Positions 13,001 to 25,000 of a DNA stretch of 64,000 nt are shown one piece after another. Position numbers and translations under genes: made by a program. Each line of letters starts with the position of its first letter. Positions within the stretch are counted from its first letter, which is position 1. A model generated the notes under the pieces. It was not told the origin of the DNA and ran no database searches. It saw only the letters and a list, made by a program, of their open reading frames with translations. Origin of the DNA: Gyrodactylus bullatarudis (Eukaryota > Platyhelminthes > Monogenea > Gyrodactylidea > Gyrodactylidae); NCBI GenBank assembly GCA_012064415.1, contig SSNU01000075.1, forward strand, positions 400,458 to 464,457. Reading direction: 5' to 3'.

Positions 13001-16000
13001 TTTTTATCCAGAAAGTCAGGAAAAAATTTATTTTATGGATTCCACTATGAAATGAGCTGATTAGTTTTCAAAACAAAAAAAATTTCCGAAAAAAATTTAA
13101 TCAGACTAAAATTAAGCCGTTTTTTGAATTTCAGAAATGTTTCAAATTTCCACTTTTTCAACTTTTAAGCTCAAAATGTTTAATGATTTCAAAGATTTGA
13201 AGCAGTTAAGTATTGATATTCAGGATCAACATTAGACGAAGATTTCGAATTCGCCTGCAGGAATTCACAGAAATTCGTCAATACGGTGGGAAATCGAACC
13301 ATTTGAGTTTTTCGATTTTCACGAGGGAAAATGATCCTAAATATAGAGATTGAACTTTTTCTTGGAAAGAGTAATTTTCTCTCAAATTCTACGGCCAAAT
13401 TCGAAATCTTCGTCTGATGTTGATCCTGAATATCAATACTTAACTGCTTCAAATCTTTGAAATAATTAAAAAATTTTGATCTGTGAGATGTGTACAAACA
13501 TCGGTTTTGAGCTGAGTCACCGTAGTAAGGTCCATCCATAGAAAGAACACGTTCACAGGACGCCTTTTGAATTTCAACTCCTACGTTCCGATGACTCAGA
13601 AAAGAGGTCTAATAACATCCCTGGCCAAAAGAGTGAGACGAATCGTATCAGATGAAACCTGGGAAAGTGAACTAGAAAAACTTATTTGCATCTTCCTGTC
13701 AAATGACTATCCAATTGAGCTCATAAACGACAGACTTTCCAAACTATATACACCAAGGAACAAGCCCAAAGAGATGAACGACAAGCATGCTGTGCTCTCT
13801 TTGCCCTTCATAGGAGATCAAGCAATAACAACCTTCCAGAAGAAGATAAACAATGCTTTCACTGAAGCCTACCCAAATGCTCATCTTAGGTTCGTTTACA
13901 AAACTAATAAAATGCTTAGAAACTTCTCAAAGGACAAAATTGACGAATCGAAGCAGACGCATGTAGTGTACAAATTTAAGTGTCCGTGTGATGCAATGTA
14001 TATAGGACATACCACAAGAAGGCTAGAAGACAGGGTAGATGAACATCTCCACAAAGGTCAGACTGCCGTAAGAGATCACTTGAAGACATGCAAAGCCAAT
14101 GTTTCCTCAAAAAACTTCGAAATTATTTACAAATCTTATGGAAACAACGTAAGCATGTTAAAAGGCATTGAGGCTTATCTTATCAATTTGGAAAAGCCTA
14201 ATCTCTGTGTTCAAAAGAATCACGTCAAATCAATGAACCTCCCAAAACCAAAGCCACATCAACAATCATCCTCCCAACCCCCCTCAAGGAAAAGAATGAG
14301 AGCAGAAGTGGAAGTGAACAGACAAATTACAGACTTCTATCCCCCTACACAATGAGGCGCTAATTTAATTTCAAAATAATTAACTAACTGAAAATTCTAA
14401 AAAACCCATTAATTATCAATGTAATTTATATCTTAATGTTAATTATTTATCAAATACTCAAATTACTACGATCTAAAAAATCGAGTAGTCAACCCTTTAA
14501 AAAAGGGTCTGACCAACCACAATTGTAATAATTTTGAACCAATGACTGTTAACTATTTATCTTTGCAAATTTGTACTTATATGGCATGTATCACACTGAT
14601 GAGTATGCCCGAAATAAAGGCCTTATTTGTGAAATAATTGGCACCATCTTCTACCTGTATTCAAAAATTTTGAGCTTAAAAGTTGAAAAAGTGGAAATTT
14701 GGTGTATTTTCGAAATTCAAAAAACGGCTTTATTTTGGTCAGATTGAATTTTTTGGCTCATTTTATCATGGAATTGGCAAAATAAAATTTTTCCTGACTT
14801 TCCTGAGAAAAATATTGAGTTTTTTGTAAAAAAGTAACTTCTCATCTTCACAGAAAAATTATTTTTATTGGACCACGAGTAATTACTAATAACCCCGTCT
14901 AGTAGGAAATTTTTGGATTCAACCTTTTTATCAAATTATCAGCATACATTTATCTAATTCAATACAATTTTTCACGAAACAGTACTAAACTAAGTCATTT
15001 GGTTTTATGCTCAAATCGTATATCTATATGTGTCCAATCTAAGTTTCAAAGAGTTTCTCCTGTCCTTTATTCCTTCAAAAACTATCTCACTTTTTGTAAT
15101 TGACATAATTTTACCAAATACATTTTCTCGTATATACTCACCAATCTGTTGTCTTTTCCTTTTCAATGATGATCAGGGGTTTTAAAATGTGCTGAAGATG
15201 GATTTGGCACTCATTTTCCCCTGAAAACAGTGAATTTTCCCATTTTCACAAAAACTAACTTATTTTCCTATCTAAATGTATAGAAATCACTTGCTGCATT
15301 CTGATTGGTCGAGAAAAATAATACTTAATTAGGGAGGGTTATTAGTAATTAGTAATTACTAATTACTCGTGTTCCAATAAAAATAATTTTTCTGTATATC
15401 AATTAGGTTTTGATTTGATTTTTTTAGAAAAATCTTAATAATCTTCTCTATATATTTATGAATTAAAAAAAAGAATTAAAACATCCAGTATAGAAATCCC
15501 TTGAATAGTACAAGATAATTTGAATTTATTAAAGCTTGCCTAAATAAAAACTACTATATAGTCTGGGAAAGGCAATCCGTATTATATGATTCTTATCAGG
15601 AGTCTTGTTGTAATGAATCTTTCTTCAATTTCTAATATTAAAAACGGCACAGAGAAAGAAAGAAATTCATTGGTATAGAAAATGTGAATATTGTAATAAT
15701 ATTGGCTTATCAATTAAACTCGTGTCTTGTAATTGGAAACGTCTCAAGTTATCATTTTAAAGAAAGAAAACTTGAAGAAACATTTAACTAAAAATAGAAT
15801 CTGACTCTCTCGCTGAGAAATGAAATTTTATTCACCAGCATTTCGGAATTAGTTATCTACGTAACTCTCCATTGTTGTTACTTATTGAAAAGTTTTGATA
15901 TTTCTCTATTGATAACCAACCAAGTCAAAAGAGAATTATCTGAAACTAGGCCGATATTGATTGGTCCATAATTACAAGATGTGATTCATGAAAGTTTATG

Positions 16001-19000
16001 GATGGATAATTTCAACCTTCTCACGTAATACGCAGTTGTATTGATTTTTTCAAATTTTTATGAAACAATCTGCCTTTTTTTAAATTCCAACTTACGAATT
16101 TCTCCTGGATGTTCCAAAATAAATTGTCAACATTCTTCATAGAATTGAGGATATTCTGATCTAAATTTAAATCTATTGGATCATTCAGAGTTTTTGTTTC
16201 TGCCGAGTTCGATGGAGTCCCTTTGAGATGCATTTCGTCCGAGGTATTCTCGCCACTGCTTATCATTACGGAAAAAATTCCTTGAGAAGTGGAAAAATTT
16301 TAAATAAAACATAATAGAATAGAGTGATGAGTAAGCTTTTCAAGCCTTTATGCTAAATCGGGTCATACACGTGACAGGTAATTTCTCAAGTGATAATTCT
16401 ATTTTGAAGAAACTTATACGTTTAAAATATCACTTGTTTGTGAAAAAAATGAACCAAATTGTAGTGAATACGACAAAAATAACGGGGATTAGAAACATTG
16501 CTTCACAATCTGGTTCGAAGCCTGTCTTTGGTATACTGAAAAGTTGAATGTTTTCTTCGGTTGAGAGAAGAATCAGATGCGCGCTTAAAAATATTTTATT
16601 AAACCGATAAAATATTGGACTGATTTAGTCTCAAGATAGAATAACAAACAGATAAATTTTGATGCATTTTTGTGAAAAATATAATCTCAATTACAGCTAA
16701 AAATATTTCTATTGAAACATCTTATTTTTGGAGGTTGCTGACTAGAAGTCATGCTAGTTTTAATCTTATTTTTATTGAAACACGAATATTTACCCCCTAA
16801 TTAAGTATTATTTATCTCGACCTATATAAATGTATAGAAATCACTTGCTGCATTCTGATTGGTCGAGATAAATAATACTAAATATTCGTGTTTCAATAAA
16901 AATATTTTTACTGTAATTTAAATTTAACAGGTGCAAATTATTTGTCTCAGAAAGACAGCCTTATTTCAGATATAGATTCATGTATCTTAGAAAACTAGAC
17001 TTGATAACTTTTTTTTCTATCGCTTTTTTGCTATAAAAAAAATAAAAATCACCGAAAAATCAAATTTGATCAAGAATTTTTAGAATCTAGATCATGAGGC
17101 CCTCTTTCAGAATAAGGAGAAAAAATTTTGGAACAATTAATTTTCAAGGAAAATACGGCAAATTTGAAATCTTGAAATAGCACCAAATTCCCACTCTTTT
17201 GAACTTTGAGTTGAAAATTTTTGTTGATTTCAGTGTGAAAGAGTGATCAAAAGTTGATTTTTAGGATCACAATTAGTCAAAGAAATCAAATAGGCTGAAT
17301 CTTGTTTTAAGAATCACCCCATATTCGTGTCAAAATCAAATTTAGATTTTTCGACCATTTTCCCTACTTGAAAGTCGATGAAATTTGATATTTCAAGATC
17401 CCAGTAAAATGACGAATTTATCAAAAATTTTATGATGATCATCGGTTTTTTTGTCCTATTGTGATCCTATGAATCAACTTTTGATCACTCTCTCACATTG
17501 AAATCAACAAAAATTCTCAACTCAATGTTCAAAAAATGGGAATTTGGCGCTATTTCAAGATTTCAAATTTGGCGTATTTTCTCATACTGGATTCAACAAA
17601 ATTCGTTCTTTTTTATGCAATAATATTCCATGTCAGATATGAATGATAAATCATATAAACTGATTTTAAAAAGAAATTCATATTGCATTGCATAGTTGGC
17701 ATAGAAAGATAATTAAAATTATCGACTGGTATTTATCTTATCATATACGTACTTTATTGACATGGAAGATGGGTTTTGATCTAATCTTTTTATTGTACAG
17801 ATTTATCAGAATATTAATTTTTAAACCCTATTCTGTTCTGAGACATTTTCATAACCCAGAATTGGCGCCATGGAAATTTTAAATTATCAGTGAATTATTA
17901 ATGAAAGTTGACATTTTTAACATTAATTTATCCAGAAATATGCTATACACTAATAGAATTACAAGGGCTCGAAAATTTTGATTACAAATAATTCTGATTC
18001 TTCTCTCTAGGTATAATACTCAGTAATAATTACTCAATAAAAGTTATCTTACTTTTCATCTATGAATTAGGAAAATAGGTTTTCAAAAAAAACGTTTTAA
18101 ACAAAAATTAAATTTAAATTTTTGAAAAAATCAACATTCTTTGAAGAATTATAGCACGAGTTTGACGAATGATAAGGCTGAGATCTTTGCGTATTCCAGG
18201 AGATTAATAAATTTCCTATCGAATGGGTGGTGAAATTTATTTATAAAATAGCTTTGTATCTAATAATTACTAAGGAAGTATTAAGTAGATCATTAGTCAA
18301 CTAAAATTGAATCTATAAAAAAAGTTGGCTCTAAGTGCGTTTCTTCTGTGATTCATTCGGGGCATAGTGAAGAACCTACATTGCTTAGAGATGCTTAAAT
18401 GATTCAGACGAGGAAAAACCTTTCTTTTATCACTAGATATAGATGAAGAAAAAGGAAATCTTCTAAACCCTTATAGTCCCGGAGAAGGATTTTACAGGAC
18501 ATAAATTTAATCTTTGCGTTGATTCCAAAAAAGACCCCAAGGAAATTATTTTTCCATAATTAACCACAAAAATTTTCAGAAGAAAATAATTTTTAATACT
18601 AACAAGGAATATATTTTATTAGACACTAAATTTTCAGCTCTTGCTTTTTTCCGGCTTGTGCATGATCTTATCTATTCTTATTCAACCTTCAATTTTTGAC
18701 TCTTTCAAATTTTCGACGTCACAAAGCATGATTATCTCTGAGTCAGCTGCTTTTAAGAAGATTGCTATGTATTTATTTGGGATATAATTTTCCAGGAGAA
18801 ACTCTTAACTTATTAGCAATAATAGCACACAGATGTTTACAAGGATAACCATTAATTTTGCAAAACTACAAGGATATTTTAACTTGTTGAAAATGACAAC
18901 TCTTCTTATTTCAATATTCTAATCTTGAGAAACATAAAATAAATCTTCTTTGGGGGTTGAGAAAATTTGTAAGAGCCTAGAATCGAGGAAAAAGTTCACA

Positions 19001-22000
19001 TTCAATCTTTGAATAGAAGTTAAACCTTTCAAAATTTATCTGAAAATAAATTTGAGAAATTCTTATATTGAATGGATGTTTTTCTCTTATTTTCAATAGA
19101 CTTGCACTCAAGATTAGAAGTTAAAATCCCAAAGCGGCATTTAGGGTATGCAAAATTGGCCCAATTTGCAACAGAAATTTCAATAAAAGATATTCAAGAT
19201 TTTATCAGCTAATCAATCATAATTAAAAGTATTAAAGGAAAGATATTTTCATTCGGATCATATTTTGAATTTATCCTTAATCTTTTGGTCTTTCGATTGG
19301 TTTGTAGAGATCAGAGTATTTTTGATTATTATAGGCTTAGAAATAGGTTTTTAGAAAGCAGATTTAAAGTTTCAACTAAACATAAATTGTTGACTAATTG
19401 ATAAAATCGACAAAAATGTTGTTAAATTCGATGATAGATTGGCAACCAAGTAATAAAAAGAACTGATTCGCTTGTCATGAATAAACCCTAGACGAATATT
19501 TACAAAAAAAATTAGATCAGGTGTCATTCCGAGAAGAACCGAAATCATCTGATCTTCTCTATAGGGGCATTTTAATTTAGATTCGAACAGAATTTAAAGT
19601 TTTTAATTGATAAAATCTAGGCTTCATAATATGAAAATAATCCTGATTTGATATTTGTAACTTTTTTTATGAATCTTCAAAGCATCATTAATAATATTTT
19701 TTCATTTTTTTAAACTTTGAGTTCAAATTGTGAGACGGATCAAATGTTATTTTTCAGGGCCGTCAATAGACAAGAGAAATAAAACTGGTATTTAAAACTA
19801 CTCAGTAACTGTTACTGTTAGTTAGTTTTGGTGAGGAACTGTAAGCAATCTATTCGTGAAATCAACATACCTGAGGAGTGACTAGAAGACTTGGGAGAAT
19901 CCGTTGAATTCTTATCATAAGAGGAGTTCTTTTTATTTTCTTCTTGTAGCATATTCAAAGTGTGAAACTTGTCCTCTTCAAGACATTTCTGATCTTGATT
20001 ACGAGATCGGTCAAGGGTCTGAGTGTGATTGAAGCTGGCATCCTTTTGTAGGAGGAAGCCGGAATAGTAGGATAATTTTAATGGATTCTCTCCTAGTTTA
20101 TTTTCATCCGTAATTTGAGTATTTCTATGGTGTCCATTGCAGTTTGTGTTCGAGAAGGATTTTCTGGAAACGAAAAAATAAAAATCAGATTATTTATTCT
20201 AAACTAAAGTTTGGTGAATACAAAACCCAAAATGCTCAAATAAGTTAAAAACGGCACTACTGCTACTGTACCACACTGTCTTTGGAGGGAATCTGAGACT
20301 AGAATTCATTAGCTCCATGATGAATTCAGAAATCTATCAAAACGTTCTTGAAAACTCCCTATTACCATTTAAAGAAGAGATATTAGAAAATGGGTTGATT
20401 TTTCAGCATGATAACGTGCCTTGTCATCGATCCAAATCTACTAAAAAGGTTTTAGACCAAGCTGGTATAAATATCATAGACTGGCCCCCTAGAAGTCCTG
20501 ATCTCAACCCTATTGAGAACATTAGGTGGACACTATATAAAAAAATGGGAAGCAATACAAAAATATACAAGAACTGGAAGATGCCATCATCAAAGAGTGG
20601 TATTTTTCTAGAAAATATTGAGTTTTGTAACTTGCTGAAATATAGTATTTTTAAAATTTTTCAAATACCGTTGAACGAATTTGTAAAAATAACATTATTA
20701 AAATGATTTATGGACTGTAACAATTCTATTGATATATGTTACCATAGCTAAACGAAGAAAGTTTCAGGCTTGATTCTCTATCAGAATTACTTAAAATGAG
20801 ATGATAAAAACATTTAATAGGAGAAAATTTTATGAAAATTCTCTCTTACACATAATTTCATCAGGGCCTGATTTATATTGAAATTCCCACCTACTGGTGA
20901 GTAAATTAAAGTGTAACTTTGCCGATGAAGGAATTTATTTGAAAGTTAATTGTTTCAAAGACTCAATTAATGTAAAAAAGGATATCTTTTAAATTTCATT
21001 CGATCTTATTTCAAATTAACCTAGATATTGAAGATCTAAGGTAAAAATGGGGTTGAAAATTGTCCCATTTTCACGAGACTCTAGATGGAACTGCTCATTG
21101 ATTTCATGCATAAAAAATATACCTTGTTTTGGATTAAATATTTAGCTTCTACAGAAATTAACCTCATTATTTCTGAAAATTGATAAGTTTAATAATTTCG
21201 ATCGAAAAGAATCATGAATTAAGGAATTTTTTAAAAGTTCAAATATCTATGGTGTTCTTATGCCTGGATAGCAAAAATATAGCATGATAGCAAACTTGAT
21301 AGTTTGTGATATACTATCAAAAAATAATCATGAAAAAATGTTTCAAAATCATTCGACAAAGTCAGTTTGAACATAGAGATCACATATGACCTCTGGTATC
21401 GAAAGGGTTAATATTGGTTGGAAAATAAGGAAGTTAAAGGAAAAATTAATCTGAAAACCTAAATTTTGCGCCCACTATATTTAGTTTAACCGAAATTTGG
21501 AAGATAGTCAGATTTTTCTTAAAAATAATTTTTCTTCAGAATTATTTTCTTTAAACATCAAATCTATTAGCTTTTCTTCTGCGTGTGAATAGTCATCATT
21601 AGACGAAAAGCGGTCTATCTAACGATTACCCAGCTTCAATCATATTTTCCAAAATTGAAAAACTACTTTATGAAGGATAAAAGTTCAAATGTACCATTAA
21701 AATACCCCAACAATCTCCGTAAGTAACAAATTGGAATCAATCATAACTGCTATATCTCTCCCACACACTTGTACATTGTATATACAGTAGAAGTAAAAGG
21801 ATTATACTGTAATAATTTTGAGGTCATCTGTTCCATTATAAAACACCAGCGTGAATTTTAATGAGTATTGAAGAGATGGGTTCTTCAACAGATTACCACA
21901 ACCCACCAAAAATACAATTTTCCAATCACTCCTTCAAGTGTACTATAGAACTGTATATTGCCTTAGAGAAGGTCTTTTATTTATCCTTTTATCTACCCAG

Positions 22001-25000
22001 TCTCTCTCTCTCTCTCTCTGGCTATCTTTGTTATCACCTCGTAATAATAATAATTAATTGTATGGATATATATAGTAGTCCATACCACCACTCCTTTGAC
22101 TATTTCTCTGTGAAAAGAGATCATAAAATAAAAAGATCATGTGTGTTCATGATCCAATATTGAGATCAAACTTATGGTTTTCATCAGTGCCAATATGGGA
22201 GTTTTACGACTCTTTATCTCATAATGACATAATACGTTCCCTTTCATTTTTATTAATCAAAAAATAAATAAAATACAAAGTACAAAGTTTGCACACACTT
22301 GATGAAAACAAGTTTAGTTTTTACTTCTGTAGTAAGATAAATCGGACAAGTCTCTCTTGTTAGGAGATCTGAATGAAGAAAGGCAGAAATTCTTTTGACA
22401 TGAATCAAGCGTTGATCCAGAATTTGGACAGCAACCGGAAATGTTAAGAACATAGAATAAAATAAAGAAAAGAAAAGAGATCGGAATAGTGGATTTTAAT
22501 CTAATCAAAAGTCAAACTAGTTCGTGATGATCCAAGAGTTCTGAACAGATTAGTTGATCAAAAATAAAGTTATTAACTTACTTTGAAATCATCATAAATA
22601 TTAATTCCATGTTCTTAGAGATTCAGTTAATCAACAAATAAGAAATATTTAAGAAATGATTTCATTTTTTTAGTGAAAAGATGTTCTTATCAGTAAAAAC
22701 TATCGGATAAAACTTGAGATCAATCAGATTACTTATGACAGTTCTGATTATAAGCTTTTCATCTAATGAAGAGAGCACTTGACTATCTCAATGAAGAAAC
22801 TCCTGGAAGAGGCTTTGATAGATCAAAAAAATTTATGTGTTCTATAAAAATACAAGTTTAATTAATATGAGCTGGCTTATTCAACAACGTATAATTAATA
22901 AATGTTGTTGGCAATGAATCTGATATGAAAATAGCATTGGCAACGAAAAAATCTAGGATTCTGAATTCTTTCGGTAAACCATTTTTTTCAAGCATAACCA
23001 TGGTTACAGTTTTGATAATTACGTGTCTTTTGAGTAAAAAAAAATAAATTGGTACATCAGTTACAGAATACAATAATATTGCGTTTTTATACCAGTTTAG
23101 TTAACGCCCTATTGAAATGATGACAAATTCTATGAATCAACCTTAGGCCATATGAGTATGGTAAGCTAGACTCAATATGATAACTCATTGTTACCATAGA
23201 ACAGAGAACCCCTCTCTCTATTGAGGTCGGATGCACAAGTTTCTTTCAGAAGGGAAAAATAAGATTGAAAATTTCTTGTAAACTTTGACACTTTTTGATG
23301 GTTTAAGCTCGACATTTTCATCGAAAATTTAGACCTATTAAATGCAGATATTTTGACAAAGTTTTCGAAATTGGCCACAGGCTCCTTGGCAAAAAGTTTC
23401 AGAGAAACTCGCCATTTTCAAGAAAAAGTTAAGCTTCTAAATTTTGGATAATCAAAAAATTCAAATGCTTCTCACGATTATAACGGATATCTGGGAACTT
23501 CTTTAGGCAAATTCGAATTGATTCAAAAAATTGGCATTTGTTTGCATCAAATCTTAGAAAGTGATGTAAATTTTTAATTCAAAAGTTGATAATTTTGAAA
23601 ATTTTTTCTAAATTCAAAACATGATTTTGTTCAGATTGGATTTTTCTAGAGATTGTAAGGTTTGCACACAATCTGACCAAAATAGGGCCAATTTTTGGAT
23701 TTCGAAAATACACCAAATTTCCACTTGAACCCAAAATTTTTATCAATTTCGATGATTCGAAGCAGTTGAGTACTGATTTTTGGGATCAACATTTAACGAA
23801 GAACTCCAATTCACCTGTAGAAGTTCACTGAAGTTCGACATTACTGTGAGAAATCAGACCATTTGAATTTTTCGATTATCACGAAGGCAAATTATCCAAA
23901 ATCTGGAAGTTAAAGTTTTTCTCGGAAACAGTAAATTCTTCGCTATCTCTTTGGCCAAATTCGAATTATTCGTTCAATTTTGATCCAAGATTTCATCACT
24001 CAACTGCTTCGAATCATCGATAAAAATTTTGAGCTAAAATGTTGATAAGGTGGAAATTTGGTGTATTTTCGAAATTCTCATCTTCATGTCAATTAGGTTT
24101 ATATATTTAACAGATTTGAACAATCATGTAAGATTGAACCTTTAAATTTTCTCAAGACACAAAAATGTAGTTCTAATAAATTCATGATAAAAAGTAAGTC
24201 ACATGGATGAAGGAATTTGAAAAAAAATCATCTCTTCTTCTTCTTCTTTTGAATATGGAAAAACATGACTGATGTAAAGCACTATCTTTTAAAAAATTTG
24301 ATTGTCATGATTCTTTAATAGTTGAGAGTTATCATAAGATTAAAAATAGTAGTTCAAAGCGTTGATAATATTATTCATCAGAAACACTAACTTTTGATAA
24401 GAGAACTAGCAAATAGAATGCCAGACTTTCCCAATATAAATTTACGTTTATCACTTGGATTGTGAATTCGTTCTTCGTATTTTTTATGTAGTCAAAAGTT
24501 AATGAAAATCACGTTTAGTTTGATCTGGGCATACGAAATTGGTCCAAAATGATCTCAGATGCCTAACAACTGGCTATAATTAAATATCGACTTTTCTGAT
24601 AGAACTTTCAATCCTAAGCATTATTTTGTATTGAAGCATGTGTCGTTCAGCTTTAAAATTTTTCAATGAATTTTTACTACACAAATAGTAATCTTATCAT
24701 CAAGAGAGCCTTCATGGTGAATTTCGTTGTTTTATCATGTCCGTGGGATATTGTGTGAAAAATGGGCAATGACATGATCGAGAATGACTTCCACGGTTTA
24801 GAAAATATGCAAAAAATGATCTAACAGTGTAAATCCAATATTGTGCAAGCCCGATGCTCCATCAAACACGTTTTTTAGTTGAATGAGACTAGTAGAAATC
24901 AGTCTAGATTTTATCAAAATTCAGCTCTAACTAGCTATTTTGATATCATAACTAAACGAATAAAATTTTATTCTTTCACCGAATTACATCGGTGTCTGGT

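Larger units (their letters stand above)
13480..14662 (+). mobile_element. 5'-truncated Penelope-like retroelement with hammerhead-bearing 3' tail
   Basis: This 1183-bp insertion is bounded by an 11-bp duplication. It begins inside the coding frame, after the reverse-transcriptase palm. It keeps the C-terminal GIY-YIG endonuclease and a 300-bp 3' tail containing a minimal hammerhead (14591-14632). Truncation at the 5' end with a variable target duplication is normal for target-primed Penelope insertion. The intact frame and the clean duplication suggest it is one of the youngest copies in the window. Confidence 0.8.
13469..14673 (+). repeat. 11-bp target-site duplication of a Penelope insertion
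   Basis: AAAAATTTTGA occurs at 13469-13479 and again at 14663-14673, immediately flanking the Penelope-like copy inside the foldback arm. The uninterrupted sequence is known from other family A copies, which makes the duplication unambiguous. Confidence 0.75.
12949..15413. mobile_element. Foldback family A copy split by two nested insertions
   Basis: The terminus AAACCTAATTGACATGAA at 12949 and its inverse CAATTAGGTTT ending at 15413 bound a palindromic family A element. A Penelope-like copy (13480-14662) interrupts the right arm. A Tc1-type MITE (14851-15394) splits the terminal 'ctcatcttca...tcaattagg' module. Removing both restores a continuous family A structure, so the foldback is older than both insertions. 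Confidence 0.75.

Noticed and set aside
22253..22508. Minus-strand frame with a signal-peptide-like stretch (SFLFFILFYVLNISG)
   Set aside because: No ATG in frame, a stop just upstream and no convincing acceptor.
23172..23378. 68-codon minus-strand frame
   Set aside because: It lies beside foldback family A and its composition matches repeat sequence.
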